NCBI RefSeq assembly: GCF_003119115.1
Contig: NZ_CP022367.1
Span: forward strand, 1,663,001-1,727,000
Source: Azospirillum sp. TSH58
GTDB taxonomy: Bacteria; Pseudomonadota; Alphaproteobacteria; Azospirillales; Azospirillaceae
Length of the DNA: 64,000 nt
Direction of reading: 5' to 3'
A program made the translations under genes and the position numbers. This document shows, one piece after another, positions 17,996 to 26,224 of this stretch (positions are counted from its first letter, which is position 1; each line of letters begins with the position of its first letter). Below the pieces are notes generated by a model, which saw only the letters and a program-made list of their open reading frames with translations, was not told where the DNA came from and ran no database searches.

Positions 17996-18409
17996 ATGAG
18001 CGACGGCGGAGTTCTGACGGGCGGGTGTCTGTGCGGTGGCGTGCGGTACACGGCGACCGAACGCCCCTTGGGGGTGGTGAATTGCCACTGCGGCCAATGC
18101 CGGCGCTTCCACGGCCATTTCGGCGCCTACATCACCATTCCGCGTGAGACGGTCGTCATCGACGCGCAGGACAGCTTGTCCTGGTACCGTTCCTCGGCGA
18201 AGGCGCAGCGGGGCTTCTGCTCGCGCTGCGGGTCTTCGCTGTTCTGGAAAGGCGATGAGTCGGACCTGTTCGACATCGCCGCCGGCACGCTGGACCAGCC
18301 GACCGGTTTGACGACGCTGCGGCATATCTATGCCGAGGACAAGGGCGACTATTACGCCATCGACGACGGGCTGGAGCGCTTCCCCCAGGGGGCGCCGGAG
18401 CCGCCGTGA
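17996..18409 (+). CDS. GFA/CENP-V family zinc protein
   Basis: 137 residues with the conserved zinc Cys set: GGCLCGGVRY (10-19), NCHCGQCRRFHG (29-40) and CSRCGSS (about 75). Family members include glutathione-dependent formaldehyde-activating enzyme, but most have no proven reaction, so only the fold is assigned. It follows the DUF1127 gene by 35 bases, possibly in the same transcript. Confidence 0.9.
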   Translation: MSDGGVLTGGCLCGGVRYTATERPLGVVNCHCGQCRRFHGHFGAYITIPRETVVIDAQDSLSWYRSSAKAQRGFCSRCGSSLFWKGDESDLFDIAAGTLDQPTGLTTLRHIYAEDKGDYYAIDDGLERFPQGAPEPP

Positions 18410-18436
18410 CCCATTGGGCAACCCCTTGCGACCGTT

Positions 18437-19309
18437 TCAGCCGAGGAGGCCATGGATGGTTTCGACCATGGTCTTGGAGTTCGCCCTGGCGTAATCATCC
18501 AAGCCGTTGGAGATGATCACGCCGACGACTCCGCCGTTGCCGTCCTTGCCGTTCGTCAGCGCGTAGGCATTGGCCGAGCCTCCCGGACTCCAGCCGCCCG
18601 CACCGTCCAGCGCCGCGCCGAGCGCCGAGGCCCTGATGCTGGACAAGGCGCCTTGAGCGTCCGCGCTGGCGCTCTTCAAATCGACGAGAGAACCGTCGGC
18701 GCCGGGCTTCTTGCCGCTGTCGAACAGGATGCGGAGGTTTCCACCTTTCTCCGCGCCATTCGGCAGGAAGGTGATGTCGAACATTCCGGTGGTTCCGCCG
18801 CCGGTGTTGGTCCACAAGCTTTCCCCGGTCGTTTGCAGCATGTCGGCTACGGCCGGGGGCATTTCGGGTTCGATCAGTCCGTTCTTCTCCGCCAGGTTCT
18901 TGATGGCGGTCAGCGCGGCTCCGCCCGCCGCCCAACCGTTCCGGTCGGCGCTCAGGCCGAAGGTCTGGTCGACGAGATCGCGCACCTTGCCCCGATAGTC
19001 CGTATGCTTCTCCCGCCACTCGGCATGGGCTGCCATCGCTTCGGGCGTGAAGCGTTCCGCGTCCGCGTCCAGTCCCGGTACCGTCCTCGCGGCCGCTTCA
19101 GCTTGAGCCAGCGAGTCGGCGGTCACGGTGAAGCTGATCGCGTTGCTCATCCGGAATTGCGCTTCGGCCGACAGGCTCACCGTGTCCATAGGCCCGGAGG
19201 CGGGTGGTTCCGGCGATGACGCTGTCGCAACCGGAGCGTTTCCTGACGCCTTCGCCGAGGGCGCCAGGGAAGGGTTTGAACGATAAGGCGTGGCGGCGGT
19301 GATGGTCAT
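18437..19309 (-). CDS. Hypothetical protein with TVSLSAEA motif (290 aa)
   Basis: Not recognised. The first 50 residues are Ala/Ser/Pro-rich and probably disordered, then comes D-T-V-S-L-S-A-E-A. That motif is common in uncharacterised alphaproteobacterial proteins resembling flagellar or secreted factors. The rest is a mixed domain with GGTTGMFDITFLPNG. No classical signal peptide is seen. Start ATG at 19309 has only a weak ribosome site. Confidence 0.65.
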   Translation of the reverse strand: MTITAATPYRSNPSLAPSAKASGNAPVATASSPEPPASGPMDTVSLSAEAQFRMSNAISFTVTADSLAQAEAAARTVPGLDADAERFTPEAMAAHAEWREKHTDYRGKVRDLVDQTFGLSADRNGWAAGGAALTAIKNLAEKNGLIEPEMPPAVADMLQTTGESLWTNTGGGTTGMFDITFLPNGAEKGGNLRILFDSGKKPGADGSLVDLKSASADAQGALSSIRASALGAALDGAGGWSPGGSANAYALTNGKDGNGGVVGVIISNGLDDYARANSKTMVETIHGLLG

Positions 19310-19390
19310 GGCTGCGCAAACCCTGACGATGAACTATCCAGGGTAGCATTGCGGGTGGCGCCTAACGAATCCTTAAAAAGCGGCGGCCCC

Positions 19391-20320
19391 TCACCCCGCC
19401 AAGGCGACGACCAGCGGCAGCGTGGCGGCGGAGGCGAGAGTCTGGACGGTGATGATGCCGGCCACGAGCGCGTGGTCGCCGCCCATCTGCCGGGCCAGGA
19501 CATAGGAGCTGGCCGAGCAGGGCAGGGCGTTGAACAGCACGGCGATGGTCAGCGGCAGACCGTCCACCCCCAGCCACAGCCCGGCCAGCGCCGTCGCGGC
19601 GGGGACCAGCAGCAGCTTCAGGACGCTGGACAGCGCCACGCCGAGCCCGGCGCTGCGCGCCGCGGCGAGGTCCAGACCGGCGCCGACCGAGAGCAGACCC
19701 ATGGGCAGGGCGGCCCGTGCCAGGATGCCCACCACGTCCCCGACCACCGGAATTCGGCCGATCCCGCTCAGGTTCAGGGCGGCGCCGATGGCGACGGCGA
19801 TGATGATCGGGTTGCGCAGGATGCCGGATACGACCGCGCCGACGCCGCTGCGCGGCTGTGCTCCCTCCGCCACGCGCCCATAGCGCACCATCGCCGTGAC
19901 GCAGAGCAGGTTGACCAGCGGCACCACCACGGCGATGCCCACCGCCGTCAGCGTCAGCCCGGGGGACCCGTAGAGGGCACTGGCCCCCGCCAGACCGACA
20001 TAGGTGTTGGGCCGGATCGCCCCCTGGAACACCGAGGTGAAGGCCGGACCGTCCAACCCGATCGGGCGCCGGACGGCGAGCGCCAGGGCGGCGCCGGCGA
20101 AGATCCCCGCCGCCATCGTTCCGCCCATCGAACCCATGGACAGCGCGCGCAGATCGGTCCGCGTCAGCTCGTCCACGATCAGGCAGGGAAAGAACAGCAA
20201 ATAGGTCAGCCGGTCGAGCGACGGCCAGGCGGAGTCGGGGATCACGGCGCGGCGGCGCAGCCCCTGGCCGAACAGGATCAGCAGGAAGATCGGGGCCAGC
20301 GCCCCGGCGATGGGCAGCAT
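19391..20320 (-). CDS. AEC (auxin efflux carrier) family transporter
   Basis: A 309-residue inner-membrane permease with about ten hydrophobic helices in two repeats. The second half shows the family pattern: LPMGLLSVGAGLDL, LKLLLVPAATALAG and NALPCSASSYVLARQMGGD. Substrates of bacterial members include malate and other organic acids; none can be assigned. It ends seven bases from the end of ruvX upstream on the same strand, so the two may be co-transcribed. Confidence 0.9.
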   Translation of the reverse strand: MLPIAGALAPIFLLILFGQGLRRRAVIPDSAWPSLDRLTYLLFFPCLIVDELTRTDLRALSMGSMGGTMAAGIFAGAALALAVRRPIGLDGPAFTSVFQGAIRPNTYVGLAGASALYGSPGLTLTAVGIAVVVPLVNLLCVTAMVRYGRVAEGAQPRSGVGAVVSGILRNPIIIAVAIGAALNLSGIGRIPVVGDVVGILARAALPMGLLSVGAGLDLAAARSAGLGVALSSVLKLLLVPAATALAGLWLGVDGLPLTIAVLFNALPCSASSYVLARQMGGDHALVAGIITVQTLASAATLPLVVALAG

Positions 20321-20327
20321 GGGGCCG

Positions 20328-20879
20328 TCAGGCGTCCCCGTCGCCGCCGCTGTCGTTGCCGTCTTCCTCGTCGCGCTCCCGCTGCTCCCGCTCCATGCGG
20401 CGGATGTGGGCCAGCGCGTCCAGCGCGCCTTGCAGGATGTAGGCGGCGGCCATCTTGTCCACCACCTCGTCCCGGCGCTTGCGGGTCATGTCGGCCTCGC
20501 CGATCATGAAACGCTCAACGGCGGAGGTCGACAGCCGCTCGTCCCAGAAGGCGATCTCGGCGTCCCAGCCCAGCAGGTCGGACCGCTCCATCAGGTTCTT
20601 GGCGAAGGCGCGCGTGGATTCGGCGCGCGGCCCCTCCGACCCGTCCATGTTCAGCGGCAGGCCGATCACCAGCCCGCCGATCCCGTAGTCGCGCAGCGTC
20701 CGCGACAGCTCGCGGGCGTCCTGGGTGAACTTCGTGCGCTTCAGCGTGCCGATCGGCGAGGCGACGACGAAGTTCGGGTCGGACACGGCCATGCCGACGG
20801 TCTTGGTGCCGACGTCGAGGCCGAGCAGGCGCTGGCCCCGGCCCAGGCGGGCGGCCAGTTCGGGAAGTGTGTGGATCAT
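20328..20879 (-). CDS. ruvX: Putative pre-16S rRNA nuclease / Holliday junction resolvase RuvX (YqgF)
   Basis: 183 residues with an RNase H-like fold: LGLDVGTKTVGMAVSD (19-34) carries the first catalytic Asp, VIGLPLNMDGSEG the second region, and WDERLSTSAVE the third acidic site. It acts in 5'-end maturation of 16S rRNA in E. coli. The acidic last 20 residues (ERDEEDGNDSGGDGDA) are a lineage-specific tail. Confidence 0.94.
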   Translation of the reverse strand: MIHTLPELAARLGRGQRLLGLDVGTKTVGMAVSDPNFVVASPIGTLKRTKFTQDARELSRTLRDYGIGGLVIGLPLNMDGSEGPRAESTRAFAKNLMERSDLLGWDAEIAFWDERLSTSAVERFMIGEADMTRKRRDEVVDKMAAAYILQGALDALAHIRRMEREQRERDEEDGNDSGGDGDA

Positions 20880-20941
20880 GCGCGAACCATAGAAGCCGCG
20901 TGGCGGAACGGCAAGCCCGGCGGCGCGGGGGGCGAGGCGTC

Positions 20942-22618
20942 TCAGGCGATGCGGATGCGCTGGACGAACTCGTCCACCGACCGGCGCATGGCCTGGGCGT
21001 GGTCGCCCAGACTGTTGGCGGCCTCCAGCACGTCCGCCGCCGCCTGCCCGGCCTCGCGGGAGGCGTCGTTCACCTGCCGGATGCTGCGCGAGGCGTCGGC
21101 GGTGCCCTCGGCGGCCTGCTGGACGTTGCGCGAGATCGCCCCGGTCGCCGCGGACTGGCGTTCCACGGCCTGGGCGATGGACCCGGCGATGTCGTTCACC
21201 CGCCGCACCGTGTCGGCGATGTCGCGGATCGCCGACACGGCGTCGTGGGTTTCCGTCTGGATCGCCTGGATCTGGGCGGTGATCTCCTCGGTGGCGCGGG
21301 CGGTCTGGTTGGCGAGGCCCTTCACCTCGTTGGCGACGACGGCGAAGCCCTTGCCGGCCTCGCCGGCGCGGGCGGCCTCGATGGTGGCGTTCAGCGCCAG
21401 CAGGTTGGTCTGCGAGGCGATCTGCTGGATGAGCTGGACCACGCTGCCGATGCGCTCCGCCGTGCCGGACAGGCTTTCCACCGTCGCGTTGGTGCGCTGC
21501 GCCTCCTCGAGGGCGGCCCGGCTGGTGCGCGCGGCGTTGTCGACCTGATGGGCGATCTCGGCGATGGAGCCGCTCAGCTCCTCGGTGGCGGAGGCGACGG
21601 TCTGGACGTTGCCCGACGCCTTCTCCGTCACGGTGGCGACGGACGACGCCTGGACCGTGGTCCGTTCGGCGATGGCCGTCATGCTGCGCGCGCTGCCCTG
21701 AAGCTGGCCCGCCGCCGCCGCGACGGCGCTGACCAGATCCTGAACCCCGGTCCGGAAGGAGTCCGCCAGCTCGTTCATCAGCCGCCGCTTCTCCACCGCG
21801 CCGCGCTGGTCGGCCTGCCGGGCCTCCTCCTCCATGGCGCGGTTGCGCTGCAGGCTGTCCTTGAAGACCAGCAGGGCGCCGGCCATCGCGCCGATCTCGT
21901 CGCGCCGGTCCTGCGCGGGAACGGCGATGGCGAGGTCGCCGTCGGCCAGCCCGCGCATGGCCTCGGTCATGGCGCGCACCGGACCGGCCACCGCGCGGGT
22001 GGTCAGCAGCGCGGTCAGCAGCAGAACCGCCGTCATCGCCAGCGAGATCGACACCCCGATCGTGCCGTAACGCCGGGCGGTGTCGTCATACTCCTCGTCC
22101 GCTTCCCTGGCCTCGCGGGCGGTGGACAGCTTGATCTTCTCGTACAGGTCCGACATGGCGGCCAGTTCGCGGTCGATGCGGTCGTCCATGGCGCGGGTCC
22201 GCGCGTCGGCGGGACCGCTGCGCAGGATGGGCAGCATCTCCGTCTCGAAGATGCCCACGGCGGCCCGGAAATGCCGCTCCGCCTCGTCCGCCCAGGCCCG
22301 CTCCTCCGGCGTGTCCATTACTCCGGCGGTCTTGCGGATGTAGAGTTCGGCGTTCTGGCGGACGGTCTTCCACTGTTCGGCGTGCTGCGGGGCGTAGCCG
22401 TTGATCTGCGCGTCGGCCACGATCTTGTAGAGACGACCGTCATAGCCGGCGAGTTCGGTCAGCGTCGTGGCGTCGGCGACCCGCCGCATCCCCTCCTGCT
22501 GCAGGTCGCTCAGCCGCGTCATGGCGATGGTGTTGAACAGCGCGACGGCGGCGAACCCCGCCACGCCGATGCCGAAGCCGAGGAAGAGGCGTTTCGCCAG
22601 CGTCAGTGATGCCGTCAT
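20942..22618 (-). CDS. Methyl-accepting chemotaxis protein
   Basis: 558-residue chemoreceptor: N-terminal membrane helix (about 9-31), a helical periplasmic domain of the 4HB type, a second membrane helix near residue 200, HAMP, and the signalling domain. The hairpin tip GKGFAVVANEVKGLANQTARATEEI contacts CheA and CheW. No C-terminal CheR/CheB-binding pentapeptide is seen (the end is EFVQRIRIA). The ATG at 22618 was chosen because it places the membrane helix at the N-terminus; the frame is open further upstream. No che genes are adjacent. Confidence 0.94.
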   Translation of the reverse strand: MTASLTLAKRLFLGFGIGVAGFAAVALFNTIAMTRLSDLQQEGMRRVADATTLTELAGYDGRLYKIVADAQINGYAPQHAEQWKTVRQNAELYIRKTAGVMDTPEERAWADEAERHFRAAVGIFETEMLPILRSGPADARTRAMDDRIDRELAAMSDLYEKIKLSTAREAREADEEYDDTARRYGTIGVSISLAMTAVLLLTALLTTRAVAGPVRAMTEAMRGLADGDLAIAVPAQDRRDEIGAMAGALLVFKDSLQRNRAMEEEARQADQRGAVEKRRLMNELADSFRTGVQDLVSAVAAAAGQLQGSARSMTAIAERTTVQASSVATVTEKASGNVQTVASATEELSGSIAEIAHQVDNAARTSRAALEEAQRTNATVESLSGTAERIGSVVQLIQQIASQTNLLALNATIEAARAGEAGKGFAVVANEVKGLANQTARATEEITAQIQAIQTETHDAVSAIRDIADTVRRVNDIAGSIAQAVERQSAATGAISRNVQQAAEGTADASRSIRQVNDASREAGQAAADVLEAANSLGDHAQAMRRSVDEFVQRIRIA

Positions 22619-22884
22619 CGGGAGCCTGCCGGGTTGGGTGCGGTGGGATGGCTTTGGCGCGAATTCGAATTGTATGTTGGACAATCTAACAGGGAACCCG
22701 CCCCCGCACCACGTGCCGTCGGCTGCGGAACCCATTTGCCGCGCCCCGGTCTTCCGGCGCCGCGCCGCCGCCGCTCCGGAGGGGCGCGCCGGTTGAAGCG
22801 ATATCCCTGAATCATTGCGGTAATAGAATTCGGGTGATAGCTTCCAAGCCGTTTTTCCAGACGTTTCGGAAGAGAGTGGAAGGC

Positions 22885-23172
22885 ATGTCGCTCGACAAGG
22901 CCACCGTGGCCAAGATCGCGCATCTGGCCCGCATCAAGGTGCCGGACGATGAACTGGATCACCTGGCGGGTGAGCTGAGCCAAATCCTGACCTTCGTCGA
23001 ACAGTTGGGCGAGGTCGACACGCAGGACGTGCCGCCGATGACCAGCGTGGCCGCGCAAACCCTGCGCCGCCGCAAGGACGAGGTGACCGATGGCGGTTAC
23101 CGCGACGCCGTCCTCTCCAACGGCCCGGAGACGGCCGAAGGCTTCTACGTCGTTCCGAAGGTGGTCGAGTGA
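22885..23172 (+). CDS. gatC: Asp/Glu-tRNA amidotransferase subunit GatC
   Basis: Small scaffold subunit (95 residues) wrapping GatA and GatB in the GatCAB complex, which turns Glu-tRNA(Gln) and Asp-tRNA(Asn) into the amidated forms. It has AKIAHLARIKVPDDEL at the N-terminus and the family C-terminus ETAEGFYVVPKVVE. Start ATG at 22885, with GGAAGG upstream. Its TGA overlaps the gatA ATG. Confidence 0.96.
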   Translation: MSLDKATVAKIAHLARIKVPDDELDHLAGELSQILTFVEQLGEVDTQDVPPMTSVAAQTLRRRKDEVTDGGYRDAVLSNGPETAEGFYVVPKVVE

Positions 23173-24653
23173 TGACCGGTCTTACGCATCTGACCATGGC
23201 GGCGGCCCTTGACGGCCTCGCCAAGAAGGAGTTCACCGCGGTCGAGCTGACCGAGGCCCACGTCAAGGCGGTGGAGACGATCCGCCCGCTGAACGCCTTC
23301 ATCACCGAGACGCCGGAGCAGGCGCTGGCGATGGCCAAGGCGTCGGACGCCCGCCGCGCCAAGGGCGAGGCCGGCCCGATGGAGGGCCTGCCCATCGCGG
23401 TGAAGGACCTGTTCTGCACCAAGGGCGTGCCGACGACCGCGGCCAGCCACATCCTCGACGGCTTCAAGCCGGAGTATGAGTCCACCGTCACCAGCAACCT
23501 GTGGCGCGACGGCGCCGTCATGCTGGGCAAGGTGAACCTGGACGAGTTCGCCATGGGCTCGGCCAACATCACCTCGCACCACGGCAACGTGATCAGCCCG
23601 TGGAGCCCGGGCGAGGTCGGCAACTGGTCGCGCCAGCTCGTCCCCGGCGGCTCGTCGGGCGGCTCGGCCGCGGCGGTGGCCGCGCGCGCCGCTCTGGGCG
23701 CCACCGGCACCGACACCGGCGGCTCGATCCGCCAGCCCGCCGCCTTCACCGGCATCGTCGGCATCAAGCCGACCTACGGCCGCTGCTCGCGCTGGGGCGT
23801 GGTCGCCTTCGCCTCCTCGCTGGATCAGGCCGGCCCGATGACCCGCACCGTCGAGGACGCGGCGATCATGCTGCGCTCGATGTGCGGCTTCGACCCGAAG
23901 GATTCGACCTCGGTCGACATGGCGGTGCCGGACTTCCGCGCCGCGCTGACCGGCGACATCCGCGGCCTGAAGGTCGGCATCCCGAAGGAATACCGGGTGG
24001 AGGGCATGCCCGCCGAGATCGCCGCGATCTGGGACCAGGGCATCGAATGGCTGAAGCAGGCCGGCGCCGAGCCGGTGGAGATCAGCCTGCCGCACACCAA
24101 GTACGCGCTGGCCACCTACTACATCGTCGCTCCCGCCGAGGCGTCGTCGAACCTCGCGCGCTACGACGGCCTGCGCTACGGCCTGCGGGTCGAGGGCGCC
24201 AGCCTGAAGGACATGTACGAGAACACCCGCGGCGCCGGCTTCGGCAAGGAGGTCCGCCGCCGCATCCTGATCGGCACCTACGTGCTGTCGGCGGGCTATT
24301 ACGACGCCTACTACAACAAGGCCCGGCAGGTGCGCACGCGCATCAAGTGGGACTTCGACGAGGCGTTCAAGCAGTGCGACGTCATCCTGACGCCGACCGC
24401 GCCGAGCACCGCCTTCGCCATCGGCGAGAAGATGGACGACCCGATCCAGATGTACCTGAACGACGTGTTCACGGTTCCGGCCTCGCTGGCCGGCCTGCCG
24501 GGCATGTCGGTTCCGGCGGGCGTCGGGTCGGACGGGCTGCCGCTGGGGCTCCAGCTCCTGGGCCGTCCCTTCGATGAGGAGACCGTGCTGCGCGTCGGTC
24601 AGGTCATCGAGAAGGCCGCCGCCGTCACCGCCACCCCGCCGTTCATGGCCTGA
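23172..24653 (+). CDS. gatA: Asp/Glu-tRNA amidotransferase subunit GatA
   Basis: Glutaminase subunit (493 residues) supplying ammonia to GatB. The amidase-signature triad is complete: Lys78 in AVKDLF, cis-Ser161 in PGGSSGGSA and Ser185 in DTGGSIR. The ATG at 23172 shares its A with the gatC stop, so translation is coupled; a GTG one codon earlier is possible. The next gene is gatB. Confidence 0.97.
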   Translation: MTGLTHLTMAAALDGLAKKEFTAVELTEAHVKAVETIRPLNAFITETPEQALAMAKASDARRAKGEAGPMEGLPIAVKDLFCTKGVPTTAASHILDGFKPEYESTVTSNLWRDGAVMLGKVNLDEFAMGSANITSHHGNVISPWSPGEVGNWSRQLVPGGSSGGSAAAVAARAALGATGTDTGGSIRQPAAFTGIVGIKPTYGRCSRWGVVAFASSLDQAGPMTRTVEDAAIMLRSMCGFDPKDSTSVDMAVPDFRAALTGDIRGLKVGIPKEYRVEGMPAEIAAIWDQGIEWLKQAGAEPVEISLPHTKYALATYYIVAPAEASSNLARYDGLRYGLRVEGASLKDMYENTRGAGFGKEVRRRILIGTYVLSAGYYDAYYNKARQVRTRIKWDFDEAFKQCDVILTPTAPSTAFAIGEKMDDPIQMYLNDVFTVPASLAGLPGMSVPAGVGSDGLPLGLQLLGRPFDEETVLRVGQVIEKAAAVTATPPFMA

Positions 24654-24674
24654 GCCGGACGAGAGAAGAGACCG

Positions 24675-26126
24675 ATGTCGTACATTCAGGGCGAAACGGG
24701 CGATTGGGAAATCGTGATCGGGCTGGAGGTCCACGCCCAGGTCATTTCGAACGCCAAGCTGTTCTCCGGCGCCGCCACCGCCTTCGGCGCGGAGCCGAAC
24801 AGCCAGGTCAGCTTCGTCGACGCCGCCTTTCCCGGCATGCTGCCCGTCATCAACGAGCATTGCATCGAGCAGGCGGTGCGCACCGGCCTGGGGCTGAAGG
24901 CGCAGATCAACCTGCACTCGGTGTTCGACCGCAAGAATTACTTCTACGCCGACCTGCCGCAGGGCTACCAGATCAGCCAGTTCCAGCAGCCCATCGTCGG
25001 CAAGGGCGAGATCGTTCTGGACCTGCCGGACGGCTCCTCGCGCACGGTCGGCGTCACGCGCCTGCATCTGGAGCAGGACGCCGGCAAGTCGCTGCACGAC
25101 CAGCACCCCGCCAAGACCTACATCGATCTGAACCGGTCGGGCGTGGCGCTGATGGAGATCGTGTCGGAGCCGGACATGCGCACTGCGGAGGAGGCCGGCG
25201 CCTATGTGCGCAAGCTGCGCTCCATCCTGCGCTACCTCGGCACCTGCGACGGCAACATGGAGGAAGGCTCCATGCGCTGTGACGTCAACGTGTCGGTGCG
25301 CAAGCCGGGCGCGCCCTTCGGCACGCGCTGCGAGATCAAGAACGTCAACTCGATCCGCTTCGTCATGCAGGCGATCGAGTACGAGGCGCGCCGCCAGATC
25401 GAGATCATCGAGGACGGTGGCAAGATCGACCAGGAGACGCGTCTGTGGGACACGACCAAGTTCGTGACCCGCTCCATGCGCTCCAAGGAAGAGGCGCACG
25501 ACTACCGCTACTTCCCCGATCCCGACCTGCTGCCGCTGGAGCTGGACGCCGACTGGGTCGAGGGCATCAAGAGCACCCTGCCGGAACTGCCGGACGACAA
25601 GAAGGCCCGCTTCATCAGCGAGTACAAGCTGTCGCCCTACGACGCCAACGTGCTGGTGTCGGAGAAGGCCCGCGCCGACTTCTTCGAGGCGGTGGCCAAG
25701 GGCCGCGACCCGAAGCTGGCCGCCAACTGGGTCACCGGCGAGCTGTTCGGCTATCTGAACAAGGCCGGCAAGGAGATCGAGGAGAGCCCCGTTTCGGCGG
25801 AGAATCTCGGTGGCCTGATCGACCTGATCGCCGACAACACCATCTCTGGCCGAATCGCCAAGGAGGTGTTCGAGGCGATGTTCGAAACGGGTGAGAAGCC
25901 CGCCGACATCGTCGAGAAGAAGGGGCTGCGCCAGGTCACCGACACCGGGGCCATCGAGGCGTCCATCGACGCCGTTCTGGCCGCCAACGCCGACAAGGTG
26001 GCCGAGTTCCGGTCGGGCAAGGACAAGCTGTTCGGCTTCTTCGTCGGTCAGGTCATGAAGGCGACCCAGGGCAAGGCCAACCCGGCCCTGGTCAACGAGA
26101 TCCTGATGACCAAGCTGAAGGGCTGA
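24675..26126 (+). CDS. gatB: Asp/Glu-tRNA amidotransferase subunit GatB
   Basis: 483-residue kinase and transamidase subunit that phosphorylates the tRNA-bound acid and amidates it. The GatB signature is intact (GLEVHAQV near residue 17, LNRSGVALMEIVSEPD near 153, EEGSMRCDVNVSVR near 196). The C-terminal GatB/YqeY tRNA-binding domain is complete (GQVMKATQGKANPALVNEIL). It follows gatA by 21 bases; order gatC-gatA-gatB. Confidence 0.97.
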   Translation: MSYIQGETGDWEIVIGLEVHAQVISNAKLFSGAATAFGAEPNSQVSFVDAAFPGMLPVINEHCIEQAVRTGLGLKAQINLHSVFDRKNYFYADLPQGYQISQFQQPIVGKGEIVLDLPDGSSRTVGVTRLHLEQDAGKSLHDQHPAKTYIDLNRSGVALMEIVSEPDMRTAEEAGAYVRKLRSILRYLGTCDGNMEEGSMRCDVNVSVRKPGAPFGTRCEIKNVNSIRFVMQAIEYEARRQIEIIEDGGKIDQETRLWDTTKFVTRSMRSKEEAHDYRYFPDPDLLPLELDADWVEGIKSTLPELPDDKKARFISEYKLSPYDANVLVSEKARADFFEAVAKGRDPKLAANWVTGELFGYLNKAGKEIEESPVSAENLGGLIDLIADNTISGRIAKEVFEAMFETGEKPADIVEKKGLRQVTDTGAIEASIDAVLAANADKVAEFRSGKDKLFGFFVGQVMKATQGKANPALVNEILMTKLKG

Positions 26127-26133
26127 TTGGAAA

Positions 26134-26177
26134 CGGTTGTGACGCCATGCCATGGCATGGTGCGGCGTCATAACCGT
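26134..26177. terminator. Inverted repeat after gatB with a 16-bp perfect palindrome core
   Basis: The core CCATGCCATGGCATGG (26145-26160) is a perfect palindrome, flanked by GGTT-TGACGCC and its near-complement, so a stem of about 20 bp can form. It lies eight bases after the gatB stop and about 50 bases before the histidine kinase start. It has no T-run, so either an unusual terminator or a protein-binding site. Confidence 0.5.
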
Positions 26178-26224
26178 TGATTTTGTTCTCCCGTCGGTTT
26201 CAAGTGGGGCCGGCGGGAGGCCCA

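Noticed and set aside
8358..19371. Shared 12-base GCCTAACGAATC at 8358-8369 and 19360-19371, both upstream of minus-strand hypotheticals
   Set aside because: A 12-base match between two places is expected by chance many times in 64 kb; no further similarity flanks it.
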